Source of the DNA: Allobogoriella alba
GTDB taxonomy: Bacteria; Actinomycetota; Actinomycetes; Actinomycetales; Actinomycetaceae
Length of the DNA: 64,000 nucleotides
Assembly: GCF_042665525.1 (NCBI RefSeq)
Contig: NZ_JBHTCQ010000004.1
Coordinates: 124,001 to 188,000 of the forward strand
Direction: 5' to 3'
A model generated the notes under the pieces. That model ran no database searches and was not told where the DNA came from. It saw only the letters and a program-made list of their open reading frames with translations. This document shows positions 44,171-54,000 of the stretch, piece after piece. The first letter of the stretch is position 1; each line of letters opens with the position of its first letter. Position numbers and translations under genes: made by a program.

Positions 44171-44252
44171 TGCTCCCGGCGGGACTCGAACCCGCACGCC
44201 CGAAGGCACCGCATTTTGAGTGCGGCGTGTCTTCCAGTTCCACCACAGGAGC
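44171..44252 (-). tRNA. tRNA-Leu (anticodon CAA)
   Basis: On the minus strand the 82-nt sequence folds as a class II tRNA. The acceptor is GCTCCTG with CGGGAGC, and the anticodon stem CCGCA/TGCGG encloses the loop CTCAAAA (anticodon CAA, reading UUG). A long variable arm (TGCCTTCGGGCG) and the T-arm GCGGGTTCGAGTCCCGC follow. The 3' CCA is not encoded. UUG is a rare codon in this GC-rich genome. Confidence 0.95.
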
Positions 44253-44340
44253 TTGTTCTCGGACGACACAGGATAGGCGGTTCCCCGTGCCTGGACGCCC
44301 ATCGAGGCGGACGTCCCCGGTCGGCCCGAGAGCCCTTCGT

Positions 44341-45771
44341 TCAGCCCGACAGCCGGGAGTAGGTCTCCCCGATCTTGTGCACGCGGATGGAGTTCGTGGA
44401 GCCGGCCTGCCCGGGCGGCATGCCCGCCACGATGACCACCCGGTCACCCTCGGACGCCATGCCCGTGGTCTGCAGCACCTGGTCGACCTGGTTGACCATG
44501 TCGTCGGTGTGGCTGACCTCGGGCACCAGATAGGTCTGGATGCCCCACGTGACGGCGAGCCGGTTGCGGGTGTCCGGGTCCGGCGTGAACGCCAGCAGCG
44601 GCAAGGGCGAGCGCAGCCGGGACATCCGGCGCGCCGAGTCACCCGACTGGCTGAACGTCACCAGGTACTTGACCTCGAGCGTGATGCCGATGTCGTTCGC
44701 GGCACGCGTGATGACGCCGCCGCGGGTGTGCGGGGTGGAGCCGAGGGGCGCGATGCGCTCCCCGCCGTTCTCCTCCGTGTTCTCCACGATGCGCGCCATG
44801 GTGCGCACCGTCTCGATCGGGTAGTCACCGATCGACGTCTCGCCGGAGAGCATGACCGCGTCCGCGCCGTCGAGGATGGCGTTGGCGACGTCGGAGGCCT
44901 CGGCCCGGGTCGGGCGAGGGCTGGAGACCATCGACTCGAGCATCTGGGTGGCGACGATGACGGGCTTGGCGTTGCGGCGCGCGAGCTCGATCGCCCGCTT
45001 CTGCACGAGCGGCACCTGCTCGAGCGGCAGCTCCACGCCGAGGTCCCCGCGGGCCACCATGATCGCGTCGAATGCGTCGACGATCTCGGCGAGGTTCTCC
45101 ACGGCCTGAGGCTTCTCGATCTTGGCGACGACCGGGACGCGGCGCCGCTCCTCGTCCATGATCGCGTGGACGTCCTCGACGTCCTCGGCGGAGCGCACGA
45201 AGGACAGGGCGATGAAGTCCGCGCCGAGGCGCAGGCCCCAGCGCAGGTCCTCCTTGTCCTTCTCGGACAACGCAGGGACGGACACGGCGGCACCTGGCAG
45301 GTTGAGGCCCTTGTGGTTCGAGACGGGCCCGGGCACCTCGACCCGCGTGATCACTCGGGGGCCGTCGACCTCCAGGACGCGGACGGCGACCTTGCCGTCG
45401 TCGATGAGGATCCGGTCCCCCGGCCCGCAGTCGCCCGGCAGACCCTGGTAGGTGGTGCTGGCGATCTCGGCGTTGCCGGGGACGTCCTCGGTGGTGATGG
45501 TGAACGTGTCACCCTCGTGCAGCTCGGCCGATCCCTCGGCGAAGGTCCCGAGGCGGATCTTGGGGCCCTGCAGGTCCACCAGGATCGCGACGGCACGGCC
45601 GGAGGCCTGGGCCGCGTCCCGGACGTGCCGGTACACCACCTCGTGCTCCTCGGCGGTGCCGTGCGAACGGTTGATCCGCGCGACGTCCATGCCGGCGTCG
45701 ACGAGCTCCTGGATCTTCTCCGCCGAGGCGGTGGCCGGACCGATCGTGCAGACAACCTTCGCTCTACGCAT
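44341..45771 (-). CDS. pyk: pyruvate kinase
   Basis: A 476-residue pyruvate kinase, the ATP-forming last step of glycolysis. Present are the N-terminal TIGPATASAEKIQELVDAGM, the substrate loop ARINRSHG, the active-site IEKPQAVENLAEIVDAFDAI and the metal-binding VARGDLGVELPLEQVP, and ATQMLESM. The B domain caps residues about 70-165. The usual NFSHG appears as NRSHG, a variant seen in other actinobacteria. The start has no ribosome site but has TAGGGT six bases upstream. tRNA-Leu lies downstream. Confidence 0.95.
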   Translation of the reverse strand: MRRAKVVCTIGPATASAEKIQELVDAGMDVARINRSHGTAEEHEVVYRHVRDAAQASGRAVAILVDLQGPKIRLGTFAEGSAELHEGDTFTITTEDVPGNAEIASTTYQGLPGDCGPGDRILIDDGKVAVRVLEVDGPRVITRVEVPGPVSNHKGLNLPGAAVSVPALSEKDKEDLRWGLRLGADFIALSFVRSAEDVEDVHAIMDEERRRVPVVAKIEKPQAVENLAEIVDAFDAIMVARGDLGVELPLEQVPLVQKRAIELARRNAKPVIVATQMLESMVSSPRPTRAEASDVANAILDGADAVMLSGETSIGDYPIETVRTMARIVENTEENGGERIAPLGSTPHTRGGVITRAANDIGITLEVKYLVTFSQSGDSARRMSRLRSPLPLLAFTPDPDTRNRLAVTWGIQTYLVPEVSHTDDMVNQVDQVLQTTGMASEGDRVVIVAGMPPGQAGSTNSIRVHKIGETYSRLSG

Positions 45772-45777
45772 GCCCCA

Positions 45778-45783
45778 ACCCTA
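45778..45783 (-). promoter_or_regulatory. -10 element for leaderless pyk
   Basis: TAGGGT on the minus strand lies 6 nt before the pyk ATG and is identical to the polA element. Confidence 0.5.
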
Positions 45784-45815
45784 TTGCGTCCGCCGACCCC
45801 TTCAGGACCGTCTCC

Positions 45816-47294
45816 TCAGGCCGAGACGGCCACGGTGGAGGGCAGCACCGGAGCCGGCAGCTCGGTCTCGCCGAGCAGGAACTGGTCGACGGCGGCGGCA
45901 GCCGCCCGTCCCTCGGCGATCGCCCACACGATGAGCGACTGGCCGCGTCCGGCGTCGCCGGCGACGAAGACCCCGGGCGTCGACGTGGCGTAGCTCTCGT
46001 CCCGCACGATCCGGCCGCGCTCGTCGACCTCGACCTCCAGCTGCTGCACGAGCCCGTCGCGCGGCACCCCCTGGAACCCCAGCGCGAGCAGCACGAGCTG
46101 GGCCGGGATGACCCGCTCGGTGCCCTCGATGGGCTCGGCGTGACCGTGCTCGCGCACGACGTCGACCAGCCGGATGTGCGTCACCTCGCCGGGCGCACCC
46201 GAGCCGTCCGAGAGGAACTCGACCGTCGACGCGCCGAACACCCGCTCGCCGCCCTCCTCGTGAGAGGTGGAGACCCGGTACACCTTCGGGTAGGTGGGCC
46301 ACGGCTGGTCCTCCGGCCGCTCCTCCCCCGGCGTCGGGTTGATGTCGATCTGGGTCACCGACCGGGCACCCTGCCGCAGCGCCGTGCCGTAGCAGTCCGA
46401 GCCGGTGTCGCCACCACCGATGATGACCACGTCCTTGTCGGTGGCCAGGATCTGGTCCTCGACCTCCTGGCCGGCCACGACGCGGTTGTGCTGGACGAGG
46501 TAGTCCATGGCCGGGTGGATGCCGCCGAGCTCACGGCCCGGGACGGGCAGCTCGCGCGGGACGGTCGAGCCCATCGCGAGGACCACGGCGTCGTACCGCT
46601 CGCGCAGGTCCTTGCCGGACAGCGAGCCCTCGCCGCCGACGTCCACGCCGGGACGGAACCGGGTGCCCTCGGCCTCCATCTGCTCCAGCCGACGGTCGAC
46701 CTGGATCTTCTCCATCTTGAAGTCCGGGATGCCGTAGGTCAGGAGCCCGCCGATGCGGTCGTCCTTCTCGTACACCGCGACCGTGTGGCCGGCCCGGGTG
46801 AGCTGCTGCGCGGCCGCGAGCCCGGCCGGACCGGAGCCGATGACGGCGACCGTGTGGCCCGTCAGCCGCTCCGGGATCTGCGGCTCCACCAGCCCCAGGT
46901 CGAACGCGTTGTCGGCGATCGACTGCTCGATGTGCTTGATCGTCACCGCCGGCTGGTTGATGCCGAGCACGCAGGCGGTCTCGCACGGGGCGGGACACAG
47001 CCGCCCGGTCCACTCGGGGAAGTTGTTCGTGGCGTGCAGCCGCTCGATGGCGCCGGCGAAGTCCTCGCGCCGGGTCAGCTCGTTCCACTCGGGGATGAGG
47101 TTCCCGAGCGGGCACCCGTTGTGGCAGAACGGGACGCCGCAGTCCATGCAACGGGCGGCCTGCCGCACCAGCGCCGGGGAGTCCTCGACCCGGCGGGTGT
47201 ACACCTCACGGTTGTCGAGGATGCGGACAGGCACCGGCCGCCGCTTGGGCAGCTCACGCTCGCGGTACTTCAGGAAGCCTTGGGGGTCAGCCAC
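45816..47294 (-). CDS. gltD: glutamate synthase small subunit
   Basis: A 492-residue NADPH-dependent flavoprotein that feeds electrons to GltB. The N-terminal region holds cysteine clusters for two [4Fe-4S] centres: ARCMDCGVPFCHNGCPLGN and LCPAPCETACVLGIN. FAD-binding VAVIGSGPAGLAAAQQLTRA and NADPH-binding VIIGGGDTGSDCYGTALRQG follow, with the C-terminal GVFVAGDAGRGQSLIVWAIA. The GTG at 47294 has GGAGG upstream and overlaps the end of gltB by 8 bp, so the two are co-translated. Confidence 0.95.
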   Translation of the reverse strand: MADPQGFLKYRERELPKRRPVPVRILDNREVYTRRVEDSPALVRQAARCMDCGVPFCHNGCPLGNLIPEWNELTRREDFAGAIERLHATNNFPEWTGRLCPAPCETACVLGINQPAVTIKHIEQSIADNAFDLGLVEPQIPERLTGHTVAVIGSGPAGLAAAQQLTRAGHTVAVYEKDDRIGGLLTYGIPDFKMEKIQVDRRLEQMEAEGTRFRPGVDVGGEGSLSGKDLRERYDAVVLAMGSTVPRELPVPGRELGGIHPAMDYLVQHNRVVAGQEVEDQILATDKDVVIIGGGDTGSDCYGTALRQGARSVTQIDINPTPGEERPEDQPWPTYPKVYRVSTSHEEGGERVFGASTVEFLSDGSGAPGEVTHIRLVDVVREHGHAEPIEGTERVIPAQLVLLALGFQGVPRDGLVQQLEVEVDERGRIVRDESYATSTPGVFVAGDAGRGQSLIVWAIAEGRAAAAAVDQFLLGETELPAPVLPSTVAVSA

Positions 47295-50200
47295 GGGACG
47301 CCTCCATGATCGTGGCCCACACATCGGGCGAGGCCGGGTCGAGGCCGTCCTCGGTCGCCTTGACCAGGGCGGCCGAGACGGCGGCGTACTGACGGGGCAG
47401 CACCTTGGTGAACCGGGCGACGAGCGCCGCGGAGTCCTGGTGGTAGTCCTCCAGCAGGCGCTCGGCCACCGGCGAGCCGGTCAGCTCCAGGTGCCGGTGC
47501 AGCAGGTCGGCGACGATCGAGACGTCCTCGGCGTCCAGCCCGGACAGGATGAGGTCTCCGCTCGCGAGGGCGGGCCCGTTCACCTTGCCGGTGTCGAGGT
47601 CGAGCACGTAGGCGGTACCGCCGGACATGCCGGCGCCGAGGTTCCGGCCCGTGCTGCCGATCACGAGGAGCGTCCCACCGGTCATGTACTCGGCCGCGTG
47701 GTCGCCCACGCCCTCCACGACGGCGATCGCGCCGGAGTTCCGCACGCAGAACCGTTCGCCGGCCTTGCCGCGAAGGAAGATCTCGCCGGACGTCGCACCG
47801 TAGGCGACGACGTTGCCGGCGACCACGTTCTCCTCGGCGGCGAAGACGGACCGGTCGTCGGGCCGCACGACGACGCGGCCGCCGGAGAGCGACTTGCCGA
47901 CGTAGTCGTTGGTGTCCCCGACGAGCCGGAGCGTCACGCCGCGCGGCAGGACCGCGCCGAAGGACTGCCCGGCCGAGCCGGTCAGGGTGATGTCGATCGT
48001 GCCGTCCGGAAGGCCGTCGGGGCCGTGCCGCTTGGTGATCTCGTGGCCCAGCATCGTCCCCACGGTCCGGTTGACGTTCCGGACCGGCAGATCGATGCGC
48101 ACCTGCTCCCCGCGCTCGAGCGCCGGCTCGGAGAGCCGGATGAGCTCGTTGTCCAGCGCCTGGTCCAGCCCGTGGTCCTGGCCACGGACCTGCCGCAGCG
48201 CCGATCCGGGCTTCGGCTCCATCTTCGTGAGCAGCGGGGCGAGGTCGAGCCCCGAGGCCTTCCAGTGGTCCACGGCCTCGGTGACGTCGAGCAGGTCCAC
48301 CTGGCCGATCGCCTCGTCGAGGGAGCGGAGGCCGAGGGAGGCGAGGTACTCGCGGACCTCCTCGGCGACGAACTCGAAGAAGTTCACCACATGGTCCGCC
48401 TGGCCGGTGAACCGCTCGCGCAGCTCCGGGTTCTGGGTGGCGACGCCCACCGGGCAGGTGTCGAGGTGGCAGACCCGCATCATGATGCAGCCCTCGACGA
48501 CGAGCGGCGCCGTCGAGAAGCCGTACTCCTCGGCGCCGAGCAGCGCCGCGACGATGACGTCCCGGCCGGTCTTCATCTGGCCGTCGGTCTGCACCACGAT
48601 CCGGTCGCGCAGGTCGTTGTGCACGAGGGTCTGCTGGGTCTCGGCGAGCCCGATCTCCCACGGTCCGCCGGCGTGCTTGAGCGAGGTCAGCGGAGACGCC
48701 CCCGTGCCGCCGTCGTGACCGGAGATCAGGACGACGTCGGCGTGGGCCTTGGCGACGCCCGCCGCCACCGTCCCGACGCCGATGGAAGAGACGAGCTTGA
48801 CGTGGATCCGGGCGGAGGGGTTGGCGTTCTTCAGGTCATGGATGAGCTGCGCCAGGTCCTCGATGGAGTAGATGTCGTGGTGGGGCGGCGGCGAGATGAG
48901 GCCGACCCCGGGCGTGGAGTGCCGGGTCTTGGCGATCCACGGGTAGACCTTGTGGGCCGGCAGCTGGCCGCCCTCACCGGGCTTGGCTCCCTGGGCGACC
49001 TTGATCTGGATGTCGTCGGCGTGGGTGAGGTAGTCCGCGGTCACGCCGAAGCGGCCGGAGGCGACCTGCTTGATCGCGGAGCGGCGCTCCGGGTCCCGCA
49101 GGCGGTCGGCGTCCTCCCCGCCCTCGCCCGTGTTCGACTTCGCGCCGAGCCGGTTCATGGCGATCGCGAGCGTCTCGTGAGCCTCGGCGGAGATGGAGCC
49201 GTAGCTCATCGCCCCGGTGGAGAACCGCTTGACGATCTCGCTGACGGGCTCCACCTCCTCGACCGGGATCGGCTCGCGCGTGCCGGTCTTCAGGCGCATG
49301 AGTCCGCGGAGCGTCATGAGGCGGCGGGCCTGGTCGTCGACCCCGTGCGTGTACTTCTTGAAGATGTCGAACCGACGGGTCCGGGTGGAGTGCTGGAGCC
49401 GGAAGATGGTCTCCGGGTCGAACAGGTGCGGCTCGCCCTCGCGGCGCCACTGGTACTCCCCGCCCATCCGCAGCGTCCGGTGCGCAGGGGCGACGCCGGA
49501 GGGCGGGTAGGCGGTGGCGTGGCGCGCGGCGACCTCGGCGGCGATGACGTCGAGGCCCACGCCGCCCAGCGGGCTGGGGGTGCCGGTGAAGTACTCGTGC
49601 ACCAGGTCCTCCGAGAGGCCGATCGCCTCGAAGACCTGGGCGCCGCGGTAGGACATGACGGTGGAGATGCCCATCTTGGACATCACCTTCAGCACGCCCT
49701 TGCCGAGGCCCTTGATGACGTTCTTGACGGCCTGCTCGGGCGTCACGCCGGTGACCACGCCCTCACGGACGAGGTGCTCGACGCTCTCCATCGCCAGGTA
49801 CGGGTTGACGCACGCGGCGCCGTAGCCGACGAGGAGAGCCACGTGGTGGACCTCGCGGACGTCGCCGGCCTCGACGATCAGGGAGATCTTCGTCCGGGTG
49901 TGCTTGCGGAGGGTGTGGTGGTGGACCGCGGAGGTCAGCAGCAGGGACGGGATGGGGGCGAGCTCCGCCGTCGACTCGCGGTCGGAGAGCACGATGAAGC
50001 TCACGCCGGCGTCGACCGCGTTGTCCACCTCGTCGCAGATCTCGTCCAGCCGCGCCTTGAGCGCCGCACCTCCGCCGGAGACGCGGTACAGGCCCTCGAT
50101 CGTGACGGTGGAGAAGCCCTTGCCCTGCTCCGGGGTGCGGCCGATCTTCTCGATCTTCGCAAGCTGGTCGTTGTCGATGACCGGGAACGGCACGACGACC

Positions 50201-51951
50201 TTGCGGGCGTGGCTCGGGGAGTCGGAGAGCATGTTCGGCTCGGGCCCGATGGCGCTGGCCAGCGAGGTGACGAGCTCCTCGCGGATGGCGTCCAGCGGCG
50301 GGTTGGTCACCTGGGCGAAGAGCTGGGTGAAGTAGTCGAAGAGCAGCCGGGGCCGGGCGGAGAGCACCGCGACCGGGGTGTCGGTGCCCATCGAGCCGAT
50401 CGCCTCGGCGCCGGTGGCCGCCATGGGGGCGAGCAGGATGCGCAGCTCCTCCTCGGTGAACCCGAAGGTCTGCTGGCGGCGGACGACGGAGAGCCGGGAG
50501 TGGTCCACGTGGTCCCGGGGCGGCAGCTCCTCGAGGTGGACCAGGCCGTCGGACAGCCACTCCTCGTACGGGTGGGCGTCGGCCAGGGACCGCTTGACGT
50601 CCTCGTCGTCGACGATCCGGCCCTCGCCGGTGTCGACCAGGAACATCCGGCCGGGCTCGAGCCGGCCCTTCTGGCAGACCCGCGCTGGGTCGACGTCCAG
50701 GACGCCGGCCTCCGAGGCGAGCACCACGAGGCCGTCGTCGGTGACCCAGTAGCGGCCGGGCCGCAGGCCGTTGCGGTCCATGACGGCGCCGATGAGGGTG
50801 CCGTCGGTGAAGGCGATGGCGGCCGGGCCGTCCCACGGCTCGATGATCGTGGAGGCGTACTCGTAGAAGGCCCGCAGGTCCGGGTCCATCTGGTCGTTGT
50901 TCTCCCACGCCTCCGGCACCATCATGAGCATCGCGTGGGGCAGCGGGCGGCCTGCCAGGTGCAGCAGCTCGAGCACCTCGTCGAACGTCGCCGAGTCCGA
51001 GGCGCCCGGGGTGCACACCGGCAGCAGGTCCTCCAGGTCGCCGAGGACCTCCGAGGCCAGCATGCCCTCGCGGGCGGTCATCCAGTTCCGGTTGCCGCGG
51101 ATGGTGTTGATCTCGCCGTTGTGCGCGACCAGCCGGAACGGGTGCGCGAGCGGCCAGGACGGGAAGGTGTTCGTGGAGAACCGGGAGTGCACGAGCGCGA
51201 TCTCGGACGTGAACCGCTCGTCGGACAGGTCCGGGAAGAACGGCCGGAGCTGCTGCGTGGTGAGCATGCCCTTGTAGACCAGCGTGCGGCAGGACAGGGA
51301 CGCGATGTACACGCCGGTGGCGTGCTCGGCACGCTTCCGCAGGCGGTACGCCATCCGCTCGAGCGCGAGACCGCCGACCGCCTCGTGGTCCTCCGCCGGT
51401 GCGACGAAGAGCTGCCGGAAGGTGGGCATGGTGCTCAGCGCGCTGGGGCCGATACCGGTCGGGTCGACCGGGACGTCGCGCCAGCCGAGGACGCGCAGGG
51501 ACTCCTCGGCGGCGATGCGCTCGATGACCTCCACCGCGTGGGCAGCCGCGAGCGGTTGCTCGACGGCGTTGTCGTCCCCCGACTCGGCGGGGTCCTCCGC
51601 CGGCTCCTCGGCCGGCAGGAACACCGTCCCGACGGCGTACTGCCCGACGGGCGGCAGCGGGAAGTCGACGGCGTGCCGGAGGAAGTCGTCGGGGATCTGG
51701 GTGAGGATCCCCGCGCCGTCGCCCGTGTTCTCCTCGGCGCCCACCGCGCCGCGGTGGTCGAGGTTGTGCAGGGCGGTCAGGCCGGCCTCGACGATGTCGC
51801 GGCCGGGGGTACCGCGCAGCGTCGCGACGAACGCGACGCCGCAGGCGTCGTGATCACGCTCCGGCGAGTACAGCCCGCCCGACGCCTGGTGCGCGGCGGT
51901 CCGGAACGCGGGAAAGACCGAGGATCCACTTCTCGGCTGCGCTGACTCCAT
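47287..51951 (-). CDS. gltB: glutamate synthase large subunit
   Basis: A 1554-residue GltB making two glutamates from glutamine and 2-oxoglutarate. A 36-residue propeptide precedes the nucleophile Cys37 (DHDACGVAFVATLRG) of the class II glutaminase domain (about 37-430). The FMN-binding synthase domain spans about 800-1200 (KSNTGEGGEDADRL, GAKPGEGGQLPAHKVYPWIA). The [3Fe-4S] cluster cysteines are in CIMMRVCHLDTCPVGVATQN, exactly C-x5-C-x4-C. A C-terminal right-handed beta-helix follows. GAGGAAG precedes the ATG. A strong GlnR-type array lies about 100 bp upstream. Confidence 0.96.
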   Translation of the reverse strand: MESAQPRSGSSVFPAFRTAAHQASGGLYSPERDHDACGVAFVATLRGTPGRDIVEAGLTALHNLDHRGAVGAEENTGDGAGILTQIPDDFLRHAVDFPLPPVGQYAVGTVFLPAEEPAEDPAESGDDNAVEQPLAAAHAVEVIERIAAEESLRVLGWRDVPVDPTGIGPSALSTMPTFRQLFVAPAEDHEAVGGLALERMAYRLRKRAEHATGVYIASLSCRTLVYKGMLTTQQLRPFFPDLSDERFTSEIALVHSRFSTNTFPSWPLAHPFRLVAHNGEINTIRGNRNWMTAREGMLASEVLGDLEDLLPVCTPGASDSATFDEVLELLHLAGRPLPHAMLMMVPEAWENNDQMDPDLRAFYEYASTIIEPWDGPAAIAFTDGTLIGAVMDRNGLRPGRYWVTDDGLVVLASEAGVLDVDPARVCQKGRLEPGRMFLVDTGEGRIVDDEDVKRSLADAHPYEEWLSDGLVHLEELPPRDHVDHSRLSVVRRQQTFGFTEEELRILLAPMAATGAEAIGSMGTDTPVAVLSARPRLLFDYFTQLFAQVTNPPLDAIREELVTSLASAIGPEPNMLSDSPSHARKVVVPFPVIDNDQLAKIEKIGRTPEQGKGFSTVTIEGLYRVSGGGAALKARLDEICDEVDNAVDAGVSFIVLSDRESTAELAPIPSLLLTSAVHHHTLRKHTRTKISLIVEAGDVREVHHVALLVGYGAACVNPYLAMESVEHLVREGVVTGVTPEQAVKNVIKGLGKGVLKVMSKMGISTVMSYRGAQVFEAIGLSEDLVHEYFTGTPSPLGGVGLDVIAAEVAARHATAYPPSGVAPAHRTLRMGGEYQWRREGEPHLFDPETIFRLQHSTRTRRFDIFKKYTHGVDDQARRLMTLRGLMRLKTGTREPIPVEEVEPVSEIVKRFSTGAMSYGSISAEAHETLAIAMNRLGAKSNTGEGGEDADRLRDPERRSAIKQVASGRFGVTADYLTHADDIQIKVAQGAKPGEGGQLPAHKVYPWIAKTRHSTPGVGLISPPPHHDIYSIEDLAQLIHDLKNANPSARIHVKLVSSIGVGTVAAGVAKAHADVVLISGHDGGTGASPLTSLKHAGGPWEIGLAETQQTLVHNDLRDRIVVQTDGQMKTGRDVIVAALLGAEEYGFSTAPLVVEGCIMMRVCHLDTCPVGVATQNPELRERFTGQADHVVNFFEFVAEEVREYLASLGLRSLDEAIGQVDLLDVTEAVDHWKASGLDLAPLLTKMEPKPGSALRQVRGQDHGLDQALDNELIRLSEPALERGEQVRIDLPVRNVNRTVGTMLGHEITKRHGPDGLPDGTIDITLTGSAGQSFGAVLPRGVTLRLVGDTNDYVGKSLSGGRVVVRPDDRSVFAAEENVVAGNVVAYGATSGEIFLRGKAGERFCVRNSGAIAVVEGVGDHAAEYMTGGTLLVIGSTGRNLGAGMSGGTAYVLDLDTGKVNGPALASGDLILSGLDAEDVSIVADLLHRHLELTGSPVAERLLEDYHQDSAALVARFTKVLPRQYAAVSAALVKATEDGLDPASPDVWATIMEASRG

Positions 51952-52047
51952 CCGCGTACTTCCTCACCGCGGAGAGATCCCAACGGGACGGCTCCGCATC
52001 GTCGTGCTCGTGCTGGTGGGTCGTCGTCGTCCCGCTGAGGGCGAGAT

Positions 52048-52096
52048 GTTACTCGCAGGTGACGACTACGTAACGTGCTGTGTCCACATTCTTGAC
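52048..52096. promoter_or_regulatory. candidate GlnR box upstream of gltBD
   Basis: GTTAC, GTGAC and GTAAC, three perfect GTnAC half-sites, lie at exact 11-bp spacing, followed in phase by TGTCC and TTGAC. The array starts 97 bp upstream of the gltB ATG in the 225-bp gap after lgt. Three perfect phased half-sites in such GC-rich DNA are hard to explain by chance. Confidence 0.7.
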
Positions 52097-52176
52097 ACCC
52101 GGCTGGCGCTCACACGGCTCGTAGAACAGAGAACGGGCCGCGCGCGCCCCCTGTCAAGCGACCGCCACTGTACGCG

Positions 52177-53133
52177 TCACGCGGTCGTCGCGCCGGGCCT
52201 GTCCGTCTCCTCGACGCTGGGTTCCTCGTCCGTGCTCTCGTCACCGTCGGGCAACTCCTCGTCGTCCTCCGCGGCGGGCTCGCGGCCCGGCAGCCACACG
52301 GACTCCTCCTGCCCGCGGGTGCGCCGTCCGATCACGACGAACGCGACGAGCGCCAGCAGGAAGATCGCGATCGAGGTCCACACGTTCAGTCGCAGCCCGA
52401 GCACCATCTCGGCCTCGTCGATCCGCACCATCTCGATCCAGACACGGCCGGCGGTGTACAGCATGACGTACAGCCAGAAGACGCGGCCGTGCCTGAGGTC
52501 GAACCGGCGCGCGAGCAGGACCAGGACGGCCGCGGCTGCGAGGTTCCAGATCAGCTCGTACAGGAACGTCGGGTGGAACAGCGTGCCCGGAGGGTGGCCG
52601 TCGACGAGGTGCGCGGGATCGATCTGAAGACCCCACGGCAGCGTGGTCGGCGCCCCGTAGAGCTCCTGGTTGAACCAGTTGCCGAGGCGGCCGATCGCCT
52701 GGGCGACGAGCAGGCCGGGTGCGAGTGCGTCGGCGAACGGTGCCAGCCGGAGGCCTTTGCGGCGCAGGACCAGCCAGGCGGCCAGCGCACCGGCCGGCAC
52801 GGCGCCCCAGATGCCCAGGCCGCCCTGCCAGATGTACAGCGCGCGGACCAGCTCGCCGTCCGGCCCGAAGTAGGCGTCCGGCGAGGAGATCACGTGGTAG
52901 ATCCGTGCGCCGACGATGCCGACCGGCACCATCCAGAACGCGACGTCGAGCGACGTCTCCCGCGGGCCGCCCTTGGCGGTGTAGCGGCGCTCCAGGATCC
53001 ACAGCGCGACGACGATCCCCGCGAGGATGCAGATGGCGTAGGCCCGCACGGGGACGGGTCCGAGGAACCACTCGGCCTGCGGTGGGCTGGGGATCCCGTT
53101 CGGGGTGGCGGCTACGGCGAGCGGCATGGGCAC
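52177..53133 (-). CDS. lgt: prolipoprotein diacylglyceryl transferase
   Basis: A 318-residue membrane enzyme that attaches diacylglycerol to the lipobox cysteine of prolipoproteins. About seven membrane segments are visible. The Lgt signature appears as AQAIGRLGNWFNQELYGAPT, with VGIVGARIYHVI and GLGIWGAVPAGALAAW upstream. The C-terminal 45 residues are an acidic tail (AEDDEELPDGDESTDEEPSV). The GTG at 53133 has TAGGCT six bases upstream, whose TAG is the trpA stop codon, supporting it over the ATG at 53127. It would process the lipoproteins encoded at 31180 and 41874. Confidence 0.95.
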   Translation of the reverse strand: MPMPLAVAATPNGIPSPPQAEWFLGPVPVRAYAICILAGIVVALWILERRYTAKGGPRETSLDVAFWMVPVGIVGARIYHVISSPDAYFGPDGELVRALYIWQGGLGIWGAVPAGALAAWLVLRRKGLRLAPFADALAPGLLVAQAIGRLGNWFNQELYGAPTTLPWGLQIDPAHLVDGHPPGTLFHPTFLYELIWNLAAAAVLVLLARRFDLRHGRVFWLYVMLYTAGRVWIEMVRIDEAEMVLGLRLNVWTSIAIFLLALVAFVVIGRRTRGQEESVWLPGREPAAEDDEELPDGDESTDEEPSVEETDRPGATTA

Positions 53134-53139
53134 CCGACG

Positions 53140-53145
53140 AGCCTA
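53140..53145 (-). promoter_or_regulatory. -10 element for leaderless lgt
   Basis: TAGGCT on the minus strand lies 6 nt before the lgt GTG and overlaps the trpA stop codon, giving lgt its own promoter at the end of the trp operon. Confidence 0.5.
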
Positions 53146-54000
53146 CTTCTGGGCCGACGTGACGTCCGACGGATGGCCGTGTGCTCCGTCGGCCAGCTCC
53201 TCGGCGAGCGCGGCGAGGTCGGCGAGAGCCGCCTCCTGGTCCTGCTCGCCGTCGAGGAAGGTCCGCACGAAGGCCGAACCGACGATGACGCCGTCGGCGT
53301 ACTCGGCGATCTCCCGGGCCTGCGGTCCGGTGGAGACGCCGAGCCCGACGCAGACCCGCTCCGCGCCGGCGCTCCGCGTGCGTTCGACGAGGGACCGGGC
53401 CGCGGCGTCGACACGTCCCCGGGCACCGGTGACGCCCATGGTGGAGGCCGCGTAGACGAAGCCGCGGCTGGCGGCCGCGGTCATCGCGAGGCGCTCGTCG
53501 GTGGAGCTGGGGGCGACCAGGAACACCCGGTCCAGGCCGTGGGCGTCCGAGGCGGCGACCCACTCCCCCGCCTCGTCGGGGATGAGGTCCGGGGTGATGA
53601 GGCCGGCGCCGCCGGCGGCTGCGAGGTCCCGCGCGAAGCGGTCCACGCCGTAGCGGTGGATCGGGTTCCAGTAGGTCATGACGAGCACGGCGGCACCGGT
53701 CTGGGCCACCTGCTCCACCGCCCGCAGGACGTCGGCGGTGCGCACCCCGCGGTCCAGCGCCGCCTGGGTCGCCCGCTGGATGACCACGCCGTCCATGCCC
53801 GGGTCGGAGTACGGCAGGCCGAGCTCGATGACCTCGGCGCCGGCGGAGACCAGGGTGCGGGCGGCGCGGACCGAGGTCTCGACGTCCGGGAAGCCGACGG
53901 GCAGGTAGCCGACGAGCGCGGCGCGGCCCGGGCCGCGGACGGCGTCGAGCGTGGCGCCCGTGCGGGACGCGGCCGGCGCGCTGGTGGTGGTCTCGTTCAT
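53143..54000 (-). CDS. trpA: tryptophan synthase alpha subunit
   Basis: A 285-residue TIM-barrel lyase that splits indole-3-glycerol phosphate. The catalytic Glu and Asp are in EVIELGLPYSDPGMDGVVIQ. The TYWNPIHRYG and GLITPDLIPDEA motifs and the phosphate-binding GVSTGPQAREIAEYADGVIV, then GSAFV, are present. The start overlaps the trpB stop (ATGA). The C-terminal tail is about 15 residues longer than in E. coli. Indole passes through a tunnel to TrpB. Confidence 0.96.
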   Translation of the reverse strand: MNETTTSAPAASRTGATLDAVRGPGRAALVGYLPVGFPDVETSVRAARTLVSAGAEVIELGLPYSDPGMDGVVIQRATQAALDRGVRTADVLRAVEQVAQTGAAVLVMTYWNPIHRYGVDRFARDLAAAGGAGLITPDLIPDEAGEWVAASDAHGLDRVFLVAPSSTDERLAMTAAASRGFVYAASTMGVTGARGRVDAAARSLVERTRSAGAERVCVGLGVSTGPQAREIAEYADGVIVGSAFVRTFLDGEQDQEAALADLAALAEELADGAHGHPSDVTSAQK